Shown here in pieces: positions 28,579-39,609 of a stretch of DNA of 64,000 nt. Source of the DNA: Palaemon carinicauda (lineage: Eukaryota; Arthropoda; Malacostraca; Decapoda; Palaemonidae); assembly GCF_036898095.1 (NCBI RefSeq), contig NC_090751.1:85788942-85852941 (forward strand), given 5' to 3'. The translations under genes and the position numbers were made by a program. Below the pieces are notes generated by a model. It saw nothing but the letters and a program-made list of their open reading frames with translations, made no database searches and was not told the DNA's origin. Numbering within the stretch: position 1 is the first letter of the stretch; each line of letters begins with the position of its first letter.

Positions 28579-28615
28579 ATAATTATAATAATAATAATAA
28601 TGATGATAATAAAAA
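27955..28615 (+). mobile_element. SINE-like repeat sharing the LINE 3' tail
   Basis: A non-coding unit ending in a TAA-type array (28,541-28,612). Its last part (TTAATGTTGTTACTGTTC..AAAATATTTTATTTT..TTCCTTTC, about 28,435-28,520) matches the 3' region of the LINE at 41,134-41,212. It then jumps to a TAGGGTT..AGTAATAAT ending, so some tail bases are deleted. Shared 3' ends are how SINEs borrow LINE enzymes. I recall related copies in decapods. The promoter boxes are not clear to me. Confidence 0.6.
28541..28615. repeat. (TAA)n/(ATA)n microsatellite
   Basis: Trinucleotide array with a few substitutions at the end of the SINE-like unit; probably its 3' tail. Confidence 0.9.
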
Positions 28616-28659
28616 GCATAAGAGAATGAATGATAAAAGTATCATCATCAAACAGAAAA

Positions 28660-29010
28660 GCACTGCTTTCTATGACTAACATGAGAATAGTTACAGATGG
28701 CTTCAAACTGTTGGAACCTAGATTTATGTCTAATTTAGGCTCCAAAGCCTTTAAATATGCAACCCAAGACTATATAATAAGCTCCCACGAAACATTCAAA
28801 TGATTAAAGAAATTAAGGCTTTCAAGAGAAAACTGAAGACTTTCTTATTCAAACAGTCATACAACAGTGACGATTTAACAGTAAATGAACAATACGCGAT
28901 ATGAAACGTTAAATACTCTGAACGAACAAGGTAAAACAACAGTGGAGGTACTGTAGAGAGTTGGGTTCCCCTGCTGTATGAGACAGGAAAAGCAGCCATC
29001 AAAGTGAAGT
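28660..29010 (+). pseudogene. LINE 3' end, RT C-terminal fragment
   Basis: Plus-strand coding remnant. After one missing base near 28,764 it reads LYNKLPRNIQMIKEIKAFKR and KLKTFLFKQSY, the LP..I...FK..LK..L pattern at the C-terminus of jockey/CR1-type reverse transcriptases, followed by a stop and a short 3' region. It is 5'-truncated, as is usual for LINE copies. The clade cannot be settled from this piece. Confidence 0.65.
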
Positions 29011-30699
29011 AAAGTAAAGATTCGGATAACAACAGCCATTTTGCTTGCATTTCAACTTTCATATGACACTAAACAATTACCATAGTGGTTACAAATGACA
29101 TTAGGCAGAATACAGTATGATTAATACATTATTATATTATTACTTAAAGAACTGGAAGAAAGTCAATAATTTCCTAAGCTTTGTAATCAACCATCAAAGG
29201 TAATGACTATAAAATTACTGTGCATTGGTAACAGGGATAACACATCTCTTAACTTTGATACACCATTATAATCGACAGTAAATAAAATGAGAAATTATTT
29301 TTACTAAAATCTACAGACTTCTATAATCAAAGTATACAGTAATTAAAATGATAGTTCAAGTAAAGTTATAATTGTCTTTTATCAAGAGAAAAAAAAAATC
29401 AGTAGTTTGCCTCAATCAGCTGATTTGGAAAGCATAGACCGTAGTCTTGAAGAACTCACAAATGTAAACAATGGATACGACGTATATTTGCTGTGATTTT
29501 ATTTCATATGATACTGATATCCAAATATTAAATGCATTATTAATGAATAATTAAGTGAAACATCAGTGTTATTAAAATCCTGTTTATTTTAAAAACAGAT
29601 ATACGCATTGGCAACAATAAATGGACATACAGTTTGGTCAAGGGTGTAATCTGGCCGAGCAGTACATACGTTACTGAGTGTTCCAATTTAATTTTATTCC
29701 ATTTATGTATGTGTAAGGATATCTACAGTAAATGTAGCTTTTAGCTTAAAATTATTATATGAGTGTGTAACAGGCGTATAATATAAGGAGGGTTTCATAA
29801 AAGCTTAAATTTATGAAGAAAAGGAGAAAAAATGAAAAGTAATTGAAAAAATTCTTTACCGTAGATTTCTGTATCTACTTCGTTGTTTTTCACATATTGG
29901 GGGAGACTGGAATGGAACAATCACTACAGCTGAGGGAATACTGTACTGTATATGAATGTAGTATACATATTCTTTCAGGAATTGAAAGCTGCACATTTTA
30001 AAGAAAGCCCAAGGTAGATGTAATACTTGCATGTATGTTAATGAACTCTCTAATCATTGGGATATTTATGAGTGACATATTTCACTTCGTGACACAGGTG
30101 CTTCATGCCAAAATCATAGCAAGTTACCTTGTACAGTATCTGTATAGTAAATGTCGTTAATTCTATTTTGTGGATTAACTGTCCAAGCAATAAAGGTTTA
30201 TTTGTTTAACATTATACTGCTGTGATACATAAGTTTAACTTCACTCTATTGATTTTTGAGAAGAGCTGAAAACCTGGTTAACACTACAGTAAGAACAACT
30301 TCAAGGTGTTGAAATGAAGTGTATTTAACCCTCTGATAAGGAATGGATGGGTCTAAATTTGAGTGCGAGTAATAGGCACCTGTTTTAATTTTACATTTCT
30401 TTCTTAACAATATCAGGCAGACCCATTCTAAGAAATTCCAAAGTAAGTAGGTCAAGTTTGTAAATAAACAAGAGAAAAAATGTGATTGTAAAGCTGCAAA
30501 TTGCATTCATTAAAGATTAGGACATTAAATATTTTATTCTAGTATATAGAATCACCAAAACTACTAAGCCTAGGTTAAGTATTCAATTTAGTTTTTATGT
30601 AATTGTAAAAAAACACTAAAACAATTCACAAAGGATATAGAGAATTTTTCGTTCTCAACACCAAAACATTTTACAATTGAAAGGTAAGAGATAACTTAC

Positions 30700-30899
30700 C
30701 TCTAGGGAAAATGTATGTGCAGCAGTTGGAGAACTTAAAATAGCCTGCAGCTGCTGACCAGCAACTCCATTGGCTAAAGCTGTTGATGGAACGTGAATAG
30801 TTATTGTCTTTGGAACACCTCCAGCCTGCTGAGCTGGAACAGTGATTTGCACTGGCACTAGATTCACAGTTGTAGCAGTTGGCGCTGGAGGGGCTGCAC
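30700..30899 (-). CDS. TfIIA-L: TfIIA-L exon: linker with VQITVPAQQAGG
   Basis: 200-bp exon, phase 1 in and 0 out (a split Gly codon plus 66 codons), acceptor TTTCTCAAAG, donor GTAAGT. It encodes APPAPTATTVNLVPVQITVP, then TITIHVPSTALANGV and QQLQAILSSPTAAHTFSLE. This corresponds to the Val/Pro/Gln-rich middle of the TFIIA large subunit, which is poorly conserved between phyla. The frame joins cleanly to both neighbours. Confidence 0.9.
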
Positions 30900-32599
30900 C
30901 TTTGAGAAAAGAAAATTAACAAATTACTTGAAGAAGAATTGTGTCTTAAGAAAATTAAGAAGATAGATATTTCCAAAGAGCAGCATTTGTCAAAACAACA
31001 GTTTATGAAGAAACGGCAAAGATAATGTCACTTTCTATTGCACTAAAATTGTCAGAAGCTGTCATGCATTCAAATGATTTCAATTATTAGAAAAGGCAGA
31101 CAACGATTTGAAACAATACACAAAAAAATTTCCAAGAGCAAAGTTAAAATGCACACAAGATGCAATAACTAGATATTTTTCCTTGACTGACTGGACTATT
31201 TTGCCCCATTGGAGCCCTTAGGCTTATAGCATATTGCTTTTCCAACTAGGGTTGTAACTTACCTAATAATAATAATAAAAATAATAATAGTAAATAATAA
31301 TACAGAAAAAGAAAATATACGGGCTTGCCCATGCTTGCTTTAGGCAATTCTGTTTGTTACTAAAACCATCATTTTACAAAACCATAAATGTGGCAGGTTC
31401 GTTTACGCATACACATTACAAGAAGTTGTACTGTATGTATAAATGAGCTCTAAAAATATCTTTAAATGGCTATTCCGTGTGTATGAGACTTAAAACCGTT
31501 CATCTTTGCTTTGAAGAACCAGGCCAAGGTCTTAATATAATTAACCATCTTAGTCTTTTGGCTTAATATTTAGTTTTTAGTTATTGCAAAAGAAATTTAT
31601 TTTAATCTGTTTGCTAATTGTCCCTTGAAGAGCTGTTTTTAACTACATTTTCTATATTCATGTTAAAAAAATTGCTGTTAGTAAAAGTTTTGAATAAGTT
31701 CTGTAATGATTATTTTACCTTCTGCAAGGTTTTCCTGTGGTTTTGACTTTGCATGTTTAGCCTTTTTTTTTATATTCCCCAGATTTGTCTCAGTATTTTT
31801 ATGCTAGTTTAATTTATTTTTCTTGTACTGTAGTAGTTTCTTAGTTGATTTTTTGTGCTAGTTTCAGAGTTGATCTTTTTGTGGTAGTTTCTGAGATAAT
31901 TTTGCTTTGTGCTCGTTTCAGAAAGATTCTTTGGGGAGCTAGCTTCAGAGTTGAATTTTTTGGACTAGTTTGAGTTGATTTTTTTAGGACTAACTTCAGA
32001 GTTGAGTTTTTTGGACTAGTTTGAGTTGATTTTTTGGGGGGCTAAGGTCAGAGTTAATTTTTTAGGTCTAATTTCAAAGGTGATTTCTTATTTCTGTGCT
32101 GGGGAGACCATCCAATGCCAAAGTTTCTAGATTTGTGCAACTTTAACTGTAACATTTCCATATACTTTTGGCTTGCTGATCATTCTGCCCTAATTGTTCA
32201 TTACAAACCACTAATTACAATTTGCTCTTTTATGCTGTGAAAACATGCCCAGTCACATCATGAAAGGTTAAGTATCACCACTAGATGGACTGAATCTAGC
32301 TAACCCTCTATACTTCATTCTGTCATATCTTAAACTTGTAAACAATGCTTCAACACTGATTCTAGTCCTCTGCATCACACTCACATGGAAAGTTTTATCA
32401 ACCACCATAATAATATTTTATTTCACTGTTATTTGTGAACTTCTTTTAAGAGTTTTTCTAACAGATCTAAACCTAAGTCTTCTTGACTATCACAAAATGC
32501 ATTGCTTATTTTTGGATTCTCAGCTTAGACTGCGGTTCTTTGTTTTCTGGATCCTTGTAGAGCTAAGAAACTCATTGCAAATTTGGCTATCGTGATCTA
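30900..32599 (-). other. TfIIA-L intron, left of the split LINE
   Basis: Intron DNA with a LINE tail at 31,187-31,315 and T-rich, decayed sequence after it. It contains repeated phrases such as TTGGACTAGTTTGAGTTGATTTTTT near 31,960 and 32,010. The 5' part of the LINE interrupted by DIRS A3 may begin somewhere here, but I cannot place it. Confidence 0.6.
31187..31315 (+). mobile_element. Severely truncated LINE or SINE copy (3' tail only)
   Basis: GGAGCCCTTAGGCTTATAGC, TTTTCCAACTAGGGTTG and a TAATAATAAT tail match the 3' end of the LINE at 41,210-41,310 almost base for base. Only the last 130 or so bases are present. Confidence 0.85.
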
Positions 32600-32756
32600 T
32601 TTAGTGTGATGGCTCTGTCACTCACTGTCCAAAGGAAAAGGTAACCATTTTGGCTGATGTGTTTGACAGCAAGCAGAGTAATGAGAATCTCGAACTTCCT
32701 CATTCCTGTTTTCCTGAGGCTAAACTAACTAGTTTAGCTTTTCAATCTTGTGAAAT
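32600..32756 (+). pseudogene. LINE ORF2 fragment left of DIRS A3
   Basis: Plus-strand reading VTILADVFDSKQSNENL, then CFPEAKLTSLAFQSCE runs up to the DIRS A3 border. This is the pre-RT region of jockey/CR1-type LINEs. The reading continues on the other side of A3 at 39,610 with ALLMDLDAYGG. The two halves are one element split by the insertion. Confidence 0.8.
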
Positions 32757-32792
32757 ATGTTATTTTTATGAATAAAATAAATTTTTGAATAT

Positions 32793-32951
32793 ACTTACCC
32801 GATAATCATGTAGCTGTCAACTCCGTTGCCCGACAGAATTCTATGGAGGGATACGCCAGCTATCACAATACTAGAAGGGGGTGTATTTACCAGCGCCACC
32901 TGTGGCCAGGTACTCAAGTACTTCTTGTTGACACCTCCTCAATTATTCCTC
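32793..32951. repeat. A3 left inverted terminal repeat
   Basis: 159 bp, reverse complement of 39,438-39,596 with no difference seen. On the minus strand the outer edge reads CGGGTAAGTATATTC. Confidence 0.95.
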
Positions 32952-32995
32952 GGTCCACTGGTTCTCTATGGGGAGGAAGGGAGGGTCGATTAAAT

Positions 32996-33086
32996 CATGA
33001 TTATCGGGTAAGTATATTCAAAAATTTATTTTATTCATAAAAATAACATTTTTCAATATTAAACTTACCCGATAATCATGTAGCTG
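32996..33086. repeat. A3 internal complementary region
   Basis: The reverse complement reads right tip (39,575-39,609) then left tip (32,757-32,805), joined around GAAAAATGTTA. Both halves can be checked in this copy, which supports the assignment of the same block in A1. Confidence 0.93.
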
Positions 33087-33471
33087 ATTCACACCCAGGG
33101 GGGTGGGTGAAAACCAGTGTACAAGATTAAAGGATAGCTAAGTATCCCATATTTCATATAATCAGTTATCCACAATAACAATGAAATAATAAGTACCTGG
33201 TAAGGAAGTCGACTTGAACCGTTACTCTGCCTTTAATAAGATCGTCTTCCTTACTGAGCGCAGCGTTCCTCTTGGGAGGCTGAATCAACTCAAAGGTGCT
33301 AAAGTATACAGGGCTGCAACCCATACTAAAGGACCTCATCACAACCTTTAACCTTGGCGCTTCTCAAGAAAGAATTGACCACCCGCCAAATCAACAAGGA
33401 TGTGGAAGGCTTCTTAGCCGACCGTACAACCCATAAAAAGTATTCAAGAGAAAGGTTAAAAAGTTATGGGA

Positions 33472-34479
33472 TTATGGGAATGTAGTGGCTGAGCCCTCGC
33501 CTACTACTGCATTCGTTGCTACGAATAGACCCAGGGTGTAGCAGTACTCGTAAAGAGACTGGACATCTTTGAGATAGAATGATGCGAACACTGACTTGTT
33601 TCTCCAATAGGTTGCATCCATAACACTCTGCAGAGAACGGTTCTGTTTGAAGGCCACTGAAGTAGCCACAGCTCTCACTTCATGTGTCCTTACCTTCAGC
33701 AAAGCAAGGTCTTCTTCCTTCAGATGAGAATTTGCTTCTCTAATCAGAAGCCTGATGTAGTAAGAAACTGAGTTCTTAGACATTGGTAGAGAAAGCTTCT
33801 TGATAGCACACCATAAGGCTTCTGATTGTCCTCGTAATGGTTTTGACCTTCTTAGATAGTACTTAAGAGCTCTAACTGGGCAAAGTACTCTCTCCAGTTC
33901 GTTCCCCACCATGTTGGACAGGCTTGGGATCTCGAACGACTTAGGCCAAGGACGGGAAGGAAGCTCGTTTTTAGCCAAAAAACCGAGCTGCAAGGAACAT
34001 GTAGCCGTTTCAGATGTGAAACCTATGTTCCTGCTGAAGGCGTGGATCTCACTTACTCTTTTACCTGTTGCTAAGCACACGAGGAAAAGAGTTTTTAATG
34101 TGAGGTCCTTAAAAGAGGCTGATTGGAGCGGTTCAAATCCTGATGACATTAGGAACCTTAGGACCACGTCTAGATTCCAGCCTGGAGTGGACAACCGACG
34201 TTCCTTTGAGGTCTCAAAAGACCTAAGGAGGTCCTGTAGATCTTTGTTGGAGGAAAGATCCAAGCCTCTGTGGCGGAAAACCGCTGCCAACAAACTTCTG
34301 TAACTCTTGATCGTAGGAGCTGATAGGGATCTTACGTTCCTTAGATGTAACAGGAAGTCAGCAATCTGGGTTACATTGGTACTGGTTGAGGAAAACTGCA
34401 TTGGCCTTGCACCAGCTTCGGAAGACTTCCCATTAAGACTGATAGACTCTGAGAGTGGATGTCGTCCTTGCTCTGGCAA
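33472..34479 (-). CDS. A3 tyrosine recombinase
   Basis: Open frame of 335 codons covering nearly the whole recombinase domain: IADFLLHLRN near residue 40, KRVSEIHAFSRN (first catalytic Arg), CPVRALKYYLRR, THEVRAVATSVAF (His and Arg), DATYWRNKSVF and the Tyr in FASFYLKD. It is very close to A1 in sequence. The extreme N-terminus is frame-shifted relative to A1 near 34,420. The catalytic set is complete, so this could be the only functional enzyme left in the element. Confidence 0.85.
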   Translation of the reverse strand: MPEQGRHPLSESISLNGKSSEAGARPMQFSSTSTNVTQIADFLLHLRNVRSLSAPTIKSYRSLLAAVFRHRGLDLSSNKDLQDLLRSFETSKERRLSTPGWNLDVVLRFLMSSGFEPLQSASFKDLTLKTLFLVCLATGKRVSEIHAFSRNIGFTSETATCSLQLGFLAKNELPSRPWPKSFEIPSLSNMVGNELERVLCPVRALKYYLRRSKPLRGQSEALWCAIKKLSLPMSKNSVSYYIRLLIREANSHLKEEDLALLKVRTHEVRAVATSVAFKQNRSLQSVMDATYWRNKSVFASFYLKDVQSLYEYCYTLGLFVATNAVVGEGSATTFP

Positions 34480-34544
34480 TCGCTCTGGCTGCCTCCTTCG
34501 AAAAGCCTCTAGCTCTTGAGAGTCTTTCGATAGTCTGAAGGCAG

Positions 34545-35824
34545 TCAGACGAAGAGCGTGGAGGTTGGGTGTACCTTCTTTACGTGAGGTTGACGCAGAA
34601 GGTCCACTCTAGGAGGAAGAGTCCTGGGAACGTCGACCAGCCATTGCAGTACCTCAGTGAACCATTCTCTCGCGGGCCAGAGGGGAGCAACCAACGTCAG
34701 CCGTGTCCCTTTGTGAGAGGCGAACTTCGGAAGTACCCTGTTGACAATCTTGAACGGCGGGAATGCATACAGGTTGAGATGGGACCAATCCAGCAGAAAG
34801 GCATCCACGCGAACTGCTGCTGGGTCTGGAATCGGAGAACAATACAAGAGGAGCCTCTTGGTCATCGAGGTAGCGAATAGATCTATGGTTGGCTGACCCC
34901 ACAGGGCCCAAAGTCTGCTGCAAACATTCTTGTGAAGGGTCCACTCTGTGGGGAAGACCTGACCCTTCCGGCTGAGGCGATCTGCCATGACATTCATATC
35001 GCCCTGAATGAGCCTCGTTACCAGCGTGAGCTTTCGATCTTTTGACCAAATGAGGAGGTCCCTTGCGATCTCGAACAACTTCCTCGAATGAGTCCCTCCC
35101 TGCTTGGAGATGTAAGCCAAGGCTGTGGTGTAGTCGGAGTTCACCTCCACCACCTTGTTAAGCTGGAGGGACTTGAAGTTTATCAAGGCCAAATGAACTG
35201 CCAACAACTCCTTGCAATAGATGTGAAGTGTCCTTTGCTCCTGATTCCATGTTCCCGAGCATTCCTGTCCGTCCAGTGTCGCACCCCAGCCCGTGTCCGA
35301 TGCGTCCGAGAAGAGACGGTGGTCGGAGGTCTGAACAGCCAATGGTAGACCTTCCTTGAGAAGAATGCTGTTCTTCCACCACGTTAGAGTAGACCTCATC
35401 TCTTCGGAAACAGGAACTGAGCCCGTCTCTAGCGTCATGTCCTTTATCCAGTGAGCAGCTAGATGATACTGAAGGGGGCGGAGGTGGAGTCTCCCTAACT
35501 CGATGAACAGGGCCAGCGAAGAAAGTGTCCCTGTTAGACTCATCCACTGCCTGACTAAGCATCGGTTCCTTCTCAGCATGCTCTGGATGCATTCTAGGGC
35601 TTGGAAGATCCTTGGGGCCGACGGACAAGTCCGAAAAGCTCGACTCTGAAGATCCATACCCAAGGAGACAATGGTCTGGGATGGAACGAGCTGAGACTCC
35701 TCAAAATTGACCAGGAGGCCCAGTTCCTTGGTCAGATCCATAGTCCATTTGAAAATCTCCAGACAGCGACGACTTGAGGGAGCTCTTAAAAGCCAGTCGT
35801 CTGACGGAGCCGGACACAAGATCA
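34545..35824 (-). pseudogene. A3 RT (C-terminal part) / RNase H / methyltransferase-like remnant
   Basis: Open for over 400 codons but truncated: it enters at DDWLLRAPSS, so everything before the second half of the YxDD box (fingers and first catalytic Asp) is gone. RNase H residues remain (LFSDASDTGWGATL, CKELLAVHLAL, SDYTTALAYISKQGG). The DLFATS..YAFPPF region also remains. In SDYTT the usual Asn is replaced by Tyr. Upstream sequence is gag (QQYHDLVSGS), so the deletion joins gag directly to RT near 35,805. No active RT is possible. Confidence 0.85.
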
Positions 35825-36406
35825 TGATACTGCTGCACAGTCTGTAAACTGTCAATCATGGGCAAGCGAGGAAGTACAGTGACAACCCGAATCTGTCTAG
35901 ACTGTCTGGGACGTACAGACAACTCCTTAACGGGTTGCTGAGGTTTCCGCACTGCGTCACAACAAGTCCCTTCTGTTGGTTGTTGAACGTCTTCCCCGTG
36001 ACACATTGACTCCGTAAACAAAAAATTCTCTAACAAGGACTAAGCTTGGACTGCATGTCATGCAACACAGCTCAAGGTCTATGGGAGCAGGTGTGGTAAC
36101 AGACGGGATTAGCGGCTGAAGTGTAACCATTACCTTCCCTGTAAGCATGTTATGCTTAAATAAAAGTCCATAAGAGGTTATGCAGCTAAAGGCTCCCTAC
36201 AAATGACAGAGTCCTCAAGGGAATATCAGAAGGAGGGAGAAAAGAACTTTCTCATCTACAGGGACCTTATCCTAGAAAAGCTAAGTTCTCTGAGTGAGGG
36301 TTCACTGGTGCAAAGCAGCAGACTAGAAGGCAACGTTATGAAACTGCTTGACAGTCTAGTGAGTTGGCAACAACCCAAGATGTGTTGAGAAGCATGCGGT
36401 AAGGTA

Positions 36407-36602
36407 TGCAGAGCATGATGTATGCAGAGTATGCTGTATGCAGAGCATGCTGTATGTAGAGCATGTTGTATGCAGAGCATGCTGAATGCAGAGCATGCTG
36501 TATGCAGAGCATGTTGTATGCAGAGCATGCTGAATGCAGAGCATGCTGAATGCTGAGCATGTAGTAAGCAGAGCCTGCTGTAAGCAGAGCCTGCTGAAAG
36601 GA
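36407..36602. repeat. 16-bp tandem repeat in A3
   Basis: About eleven to twelve copies of GCAGAGCATGCTGTAT and variants, in a region derived from gag. The period breaks the frame. Confidence 0.9.
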
Positions 36603-37239
36603 AAGCAGAGCGTGTGCATGGCGTTTAACATTTCTCAGAAATTCCATGACCAGTGCTAGAGTGCTTTATGCATGCTTGCATGGGGTTTAAACCATGGTAT
36701 GCTGAACAGCAGAGTCAGAACGAGCTGGAACAACAATAGTGTGGTTTCCTCTTCAAGACTCCGATGAGGGAACACCTGAGGCTCAGTCTGCAAAGGCTGA
36801 ATAAAAGACAAGCAGAAGGAAGGCGCATGGGTGGAGGAGGCTGACTCCTAGCATGAGTGGTTGAACCCAAGGGTTGCGCTTGCTGAGCGGTTGGCGGAAG
36901 CGGAGTAGCAAGTTCCAGTTCCTGTGGTGTGAGCGGAGCGCGATGAGGAAGAGGCTGCGCAGAACAAGGTAAATGTCTCGCAAGCTGAGGCTCCTGAGGC
37001 GCAAGGCTAAGGTGTTGTGGTGCTTGCCTTATGGAGGGTTGAGCTCGCTGCAGCAAGAGCTGAGGAGACTGACTCATGGACGGGAGAGGTTGTTGTACCT
37101 CAACCGAGTGTTGCATCACTGGTGGAGCAGCAAGTGGAGGCGGAGGAAGAGAGGTATAATCCTCCTGATCCCAATGTAAAGGTTGCCTTAAGAAAGGCGG
37201 AGGCTGAACACCACAGGGAACAGCAAACTCAGCACGTGT

Positions 37240-37880
37240 CTCAACATCGTACGCCTGGCAGGTGGAACTGCTGGCAGGTGGTACTGCGATCAGGCGGAGC
37301 GAGTGTAGGTGGAGGGAGTGTAGGCGGAGGCGGAGGAGCAACACTCTCAGCCCGACACTCACGCATCAAGTCCGAAAGCTGTGCTTGCATGGACTGTAGT
37401 AGAGTCCACAACATCGTACGCCTGGCAGATGGTACTGTGATCAGGCGGAGCGAGTGTAGGAGGAGGGAGTGTAGGCGGAGGCGGAGGAGCAACACTCTCA
37501 GCCCGACACTCACTCATCAAGTCCGAAAGCTGTGCTTGCATGGACTGTAGTAGAGTCCACAACATCGTACGCCTGGCAGATGGTACTGTGATCAGGCGGA
37601 GCGAGTGTAGGAGGAGGGAGTGTAGGCGGAGGCGGAGGAGCAACACTCTCAGCCCGACACTCACTCATCAAGTCCGAAAGCTGTGCTTGCATGGACTGTA
37701 GTAGAGTTCACAACATCGTACGCCTGGCAGGAGGTACTGTGATCAGGCGGAGCGATCATAGGCGGGGGGGGGAGTGTAGGCGGAGGCGGAGGCGCAACAC
37801 TCTCAGCCCGACACTCACGCATCAAGACCGAAAGTTGTGACTGTATGGACTGCAGTAGAGTTAACTTGGGGTCGGCAGAC
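37240..37880. repeat. About 151-bp tandem repeat in A3
   Basis: Four units; the phrase TCCGAAAGCTGTGCTTGCAT recurs at about 37,371, 37,522 and 37,673, and a variant at 37,827. Internal 6- and 9-bp GGCGGA-type repeats occur within each unit. Non-coding expansion within former gag. Confidence 0.9.
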
Positions 37881-38339
37881 ACTAAGTTCTGCTGAGGTAA
37901 AGCCTTAACAGCAGAGATCTGTTGTGGCAGAACCTTACTCCTCTTAGGCGGAGTGTAATCAACTGATGACTGAGGAGAGTCAGAGCTAACCCAATGACTG
38001 CATTCGGGTTGTGAACTTTAACTTCGTACGTCTGGCATAGGTCTGGACTTTACGTTTAAGAAGTCTTGAGACCTGAGACCAGCGTTACTCTGCCTTTATT
38101 TTCTCCCCTAATCTCTTCTGCAGACGAGCAAAATAAGGGCTCAATCGTCTGCGGGTGGGAGTGACGGTCTCGGTAAGACACGCCCACAACCACCGAGAAT
38201 ACTTCTGTGCGCCGATCAAGGCCTGCTGAACCCTTATGCCCTTCGACATTGCTTCTCCCCTGGGCTTGGGAGCTTGCAAGAGGTCCCGGACTGGGAGGAC
38301 GACTGGCGCGCACAAAAGTACCCTCACGCACTAATCACT

Positions 38340-38639
38340 TATCACTTTGATTTCTGTTTGCACTTATTTCACTGAACTCGAAACTTTAAGTGGTTTGTAC
38401 CTGAAATACGCAATTCTATCCTTTCTCAAAGTTAGTAATTGCGAAAACAGAATTACAATGTAACAGAAAAATCTAATGAAAGATAATTCAGTGGTAGGAA
38501 AGAGACTAAACACTAGATCACTCTAGAAACGTTTAGTTTCTTCCCCTAAAGAGACTAGGGAGAAGAGCAAAAAACGATAACGACGTTACTCGTACGCCTG
38601 GCAGGCTTGAATGAAACGTTTATCCTCTTTCTCCCTCCG

Positions 38640-38670
<31 letters not shown>

Positions 38671-39220
38671 TGACTTAGAACCTGAGAGAAGAGCCCAATC
38701 ATATATATCGTTAAAACATATTATTGTTAAAGGAAAAAAACTGAAAAGTTCCTTTATTAGGATCAAAACCATTAAGTTAAGAAAGAATGAACAAAACGCT
38801 AGACACGGTTACTCTTACTGCAACGTGAAACCGTGAACATTCTTTCTCTATCGTAACGATAGAGTGCAAGTTGAACGTTCTGAACGTCAACAACTGCAGA
38901 GACAAAACAAAACGTTAGTTCAACTTTGAAAACAGTACGAGACTGTCAAAGAAAATCTTTCAAACTCTGTGGCGGAAATAGCATAATATGTTAACAGGTA
39001 AAACCGAAATGACGGGCTCAAAGTTTATTAACTTCGGTAAAAGACCGCCTACTATTAGGAAGGTCGAATATAAACAAATATAAAAATTAATTTTAATGAG
39101 TTTATAACAAAAGGAAGTTAATCGAAGAGGCCTATAAGAGGCGGAGAGATATAAAATAAATCTATAACTTTTGTTAAGCAAAATTAAGAAAGAGAGTCTA
39201 TACTCTCTTAGACACCAACA
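38340..39220 (-). other. AT-rich segment replacing the gag N-terminus in A3
   Basis: About 0.9 kb of AT-rich DNA lies between MADPS (39,247, the gag start shared with A1) and the first recognisable gag sequence at 38,331. The Cys-rich zinc-like domain present in A1 is absent. It contains a CT microsatellite at 38,640-38,672. It may be an insertion or replacement, or an intron-like segment. Confidence 0.6.
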
Positions 39221-39437
39221 CTTCCGTCTAAGGGAAGGGTCGGCCATTGAAAGGTGAACGAGAGTTCATACTCTCTCGTCACCAAAATTAATCAAATTAA
39301 TTCCAAAAGCTAACTAAGCTAATATAGAAGTTTCCAGTAAAGCGACAGCCGAAATCAAAGAGAAATACTTCACCAAAGTCGTGAAAATACTCCAAGAACA
39401 TAAGCGTATCCCAGAACGTCTTGCCGGAAGCACGACA

Positions 39438-39596
39438 GAGGAATAATTGAGGAGGTGTCAACAAGAAGTACTTGAGTACCTGGCCACAGGTGGCGCTGGT
39501 AAATACACCCCCTTCTAGTATTGTGATAGCTGGCGTATCCCTCCATAGAATTCTGTCGGGCAACGGAGTTGACAGCTACATGATTATCGGGTAAGT
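39438..39596. repeat. A3 right inverted terminal repeat
   Basis: Inverted partner of 32,793-32,951. The tip extends to about 39,609 (ATATTGAAAA). Confidence 0.95.
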
Positions 39597-39609
39597 TTAA
39601 TATTGAAAA

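Larger units (their letters stand above)
26461..30699 (-). other. TfIIA-L intron with repeat fragments
   Basis: 4.2-kb AT-rich intron. 27,955-28,615 is a SINE with a TAA tail and 28,660-29,010 a LINE 3' end, both listed separately. The stretches 26,461-27,950 and 29,010-30,699 show no supported gene or repeat. Confidence 0.7.
35806..38331 (-). pseudogene. A3 gag remnants with repeat expansions
   Basis: Fragments matching A1 gag in several frames: 35,806-36,150 (DAVRKPQQP, SGSV), 36,715-37,380 (Pro/Gln-rich middle), 37,240-37,880 (four repeats of the MQAQLSDLMSECRAES segment) and 38,331-38,056 (FVRASRPPSPGPLASSQAQ). The capsid-like FLDW region is lost in the deletion. Repeat units of 151 bp and 16 bp are not multiples of three, so the frame cannot be kept. 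Confidence 0.8.
32757..39609 (-). mobile_element. DIRS retrotransposon A3 (family A), internally deleted
   Basis: A 6.9-kb copy of the A family. The 159-bp inverted repeats (32,793-32,951 and 39,438-39,596) are identical as far as I can read. The internal complementary region at 32,996-33,086 matches both tips. The recombinase frame is open, but the gag C-terminus and the N-terminal half of RT are deleted (join near 35,805), gag is broken and tandem repeats have expanded in it. Identical repeats point to a recent insertion, so proteins may have come from another copy such as A1. It is inserted in a LINE reading frame without target-site duplication. Confidence 0.94.

Noticed and set aside
28497..28745. 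Minus-strand frame with a long run of Ile
   Set aside because: It is the translation of the TAA microsatellite.
37240..37880. 151-bp repeats as a possible coding repeat domain
   Set aside because: The period is not a multiple of three; each unit shifts the frame, so the repeated open frames are shadows.
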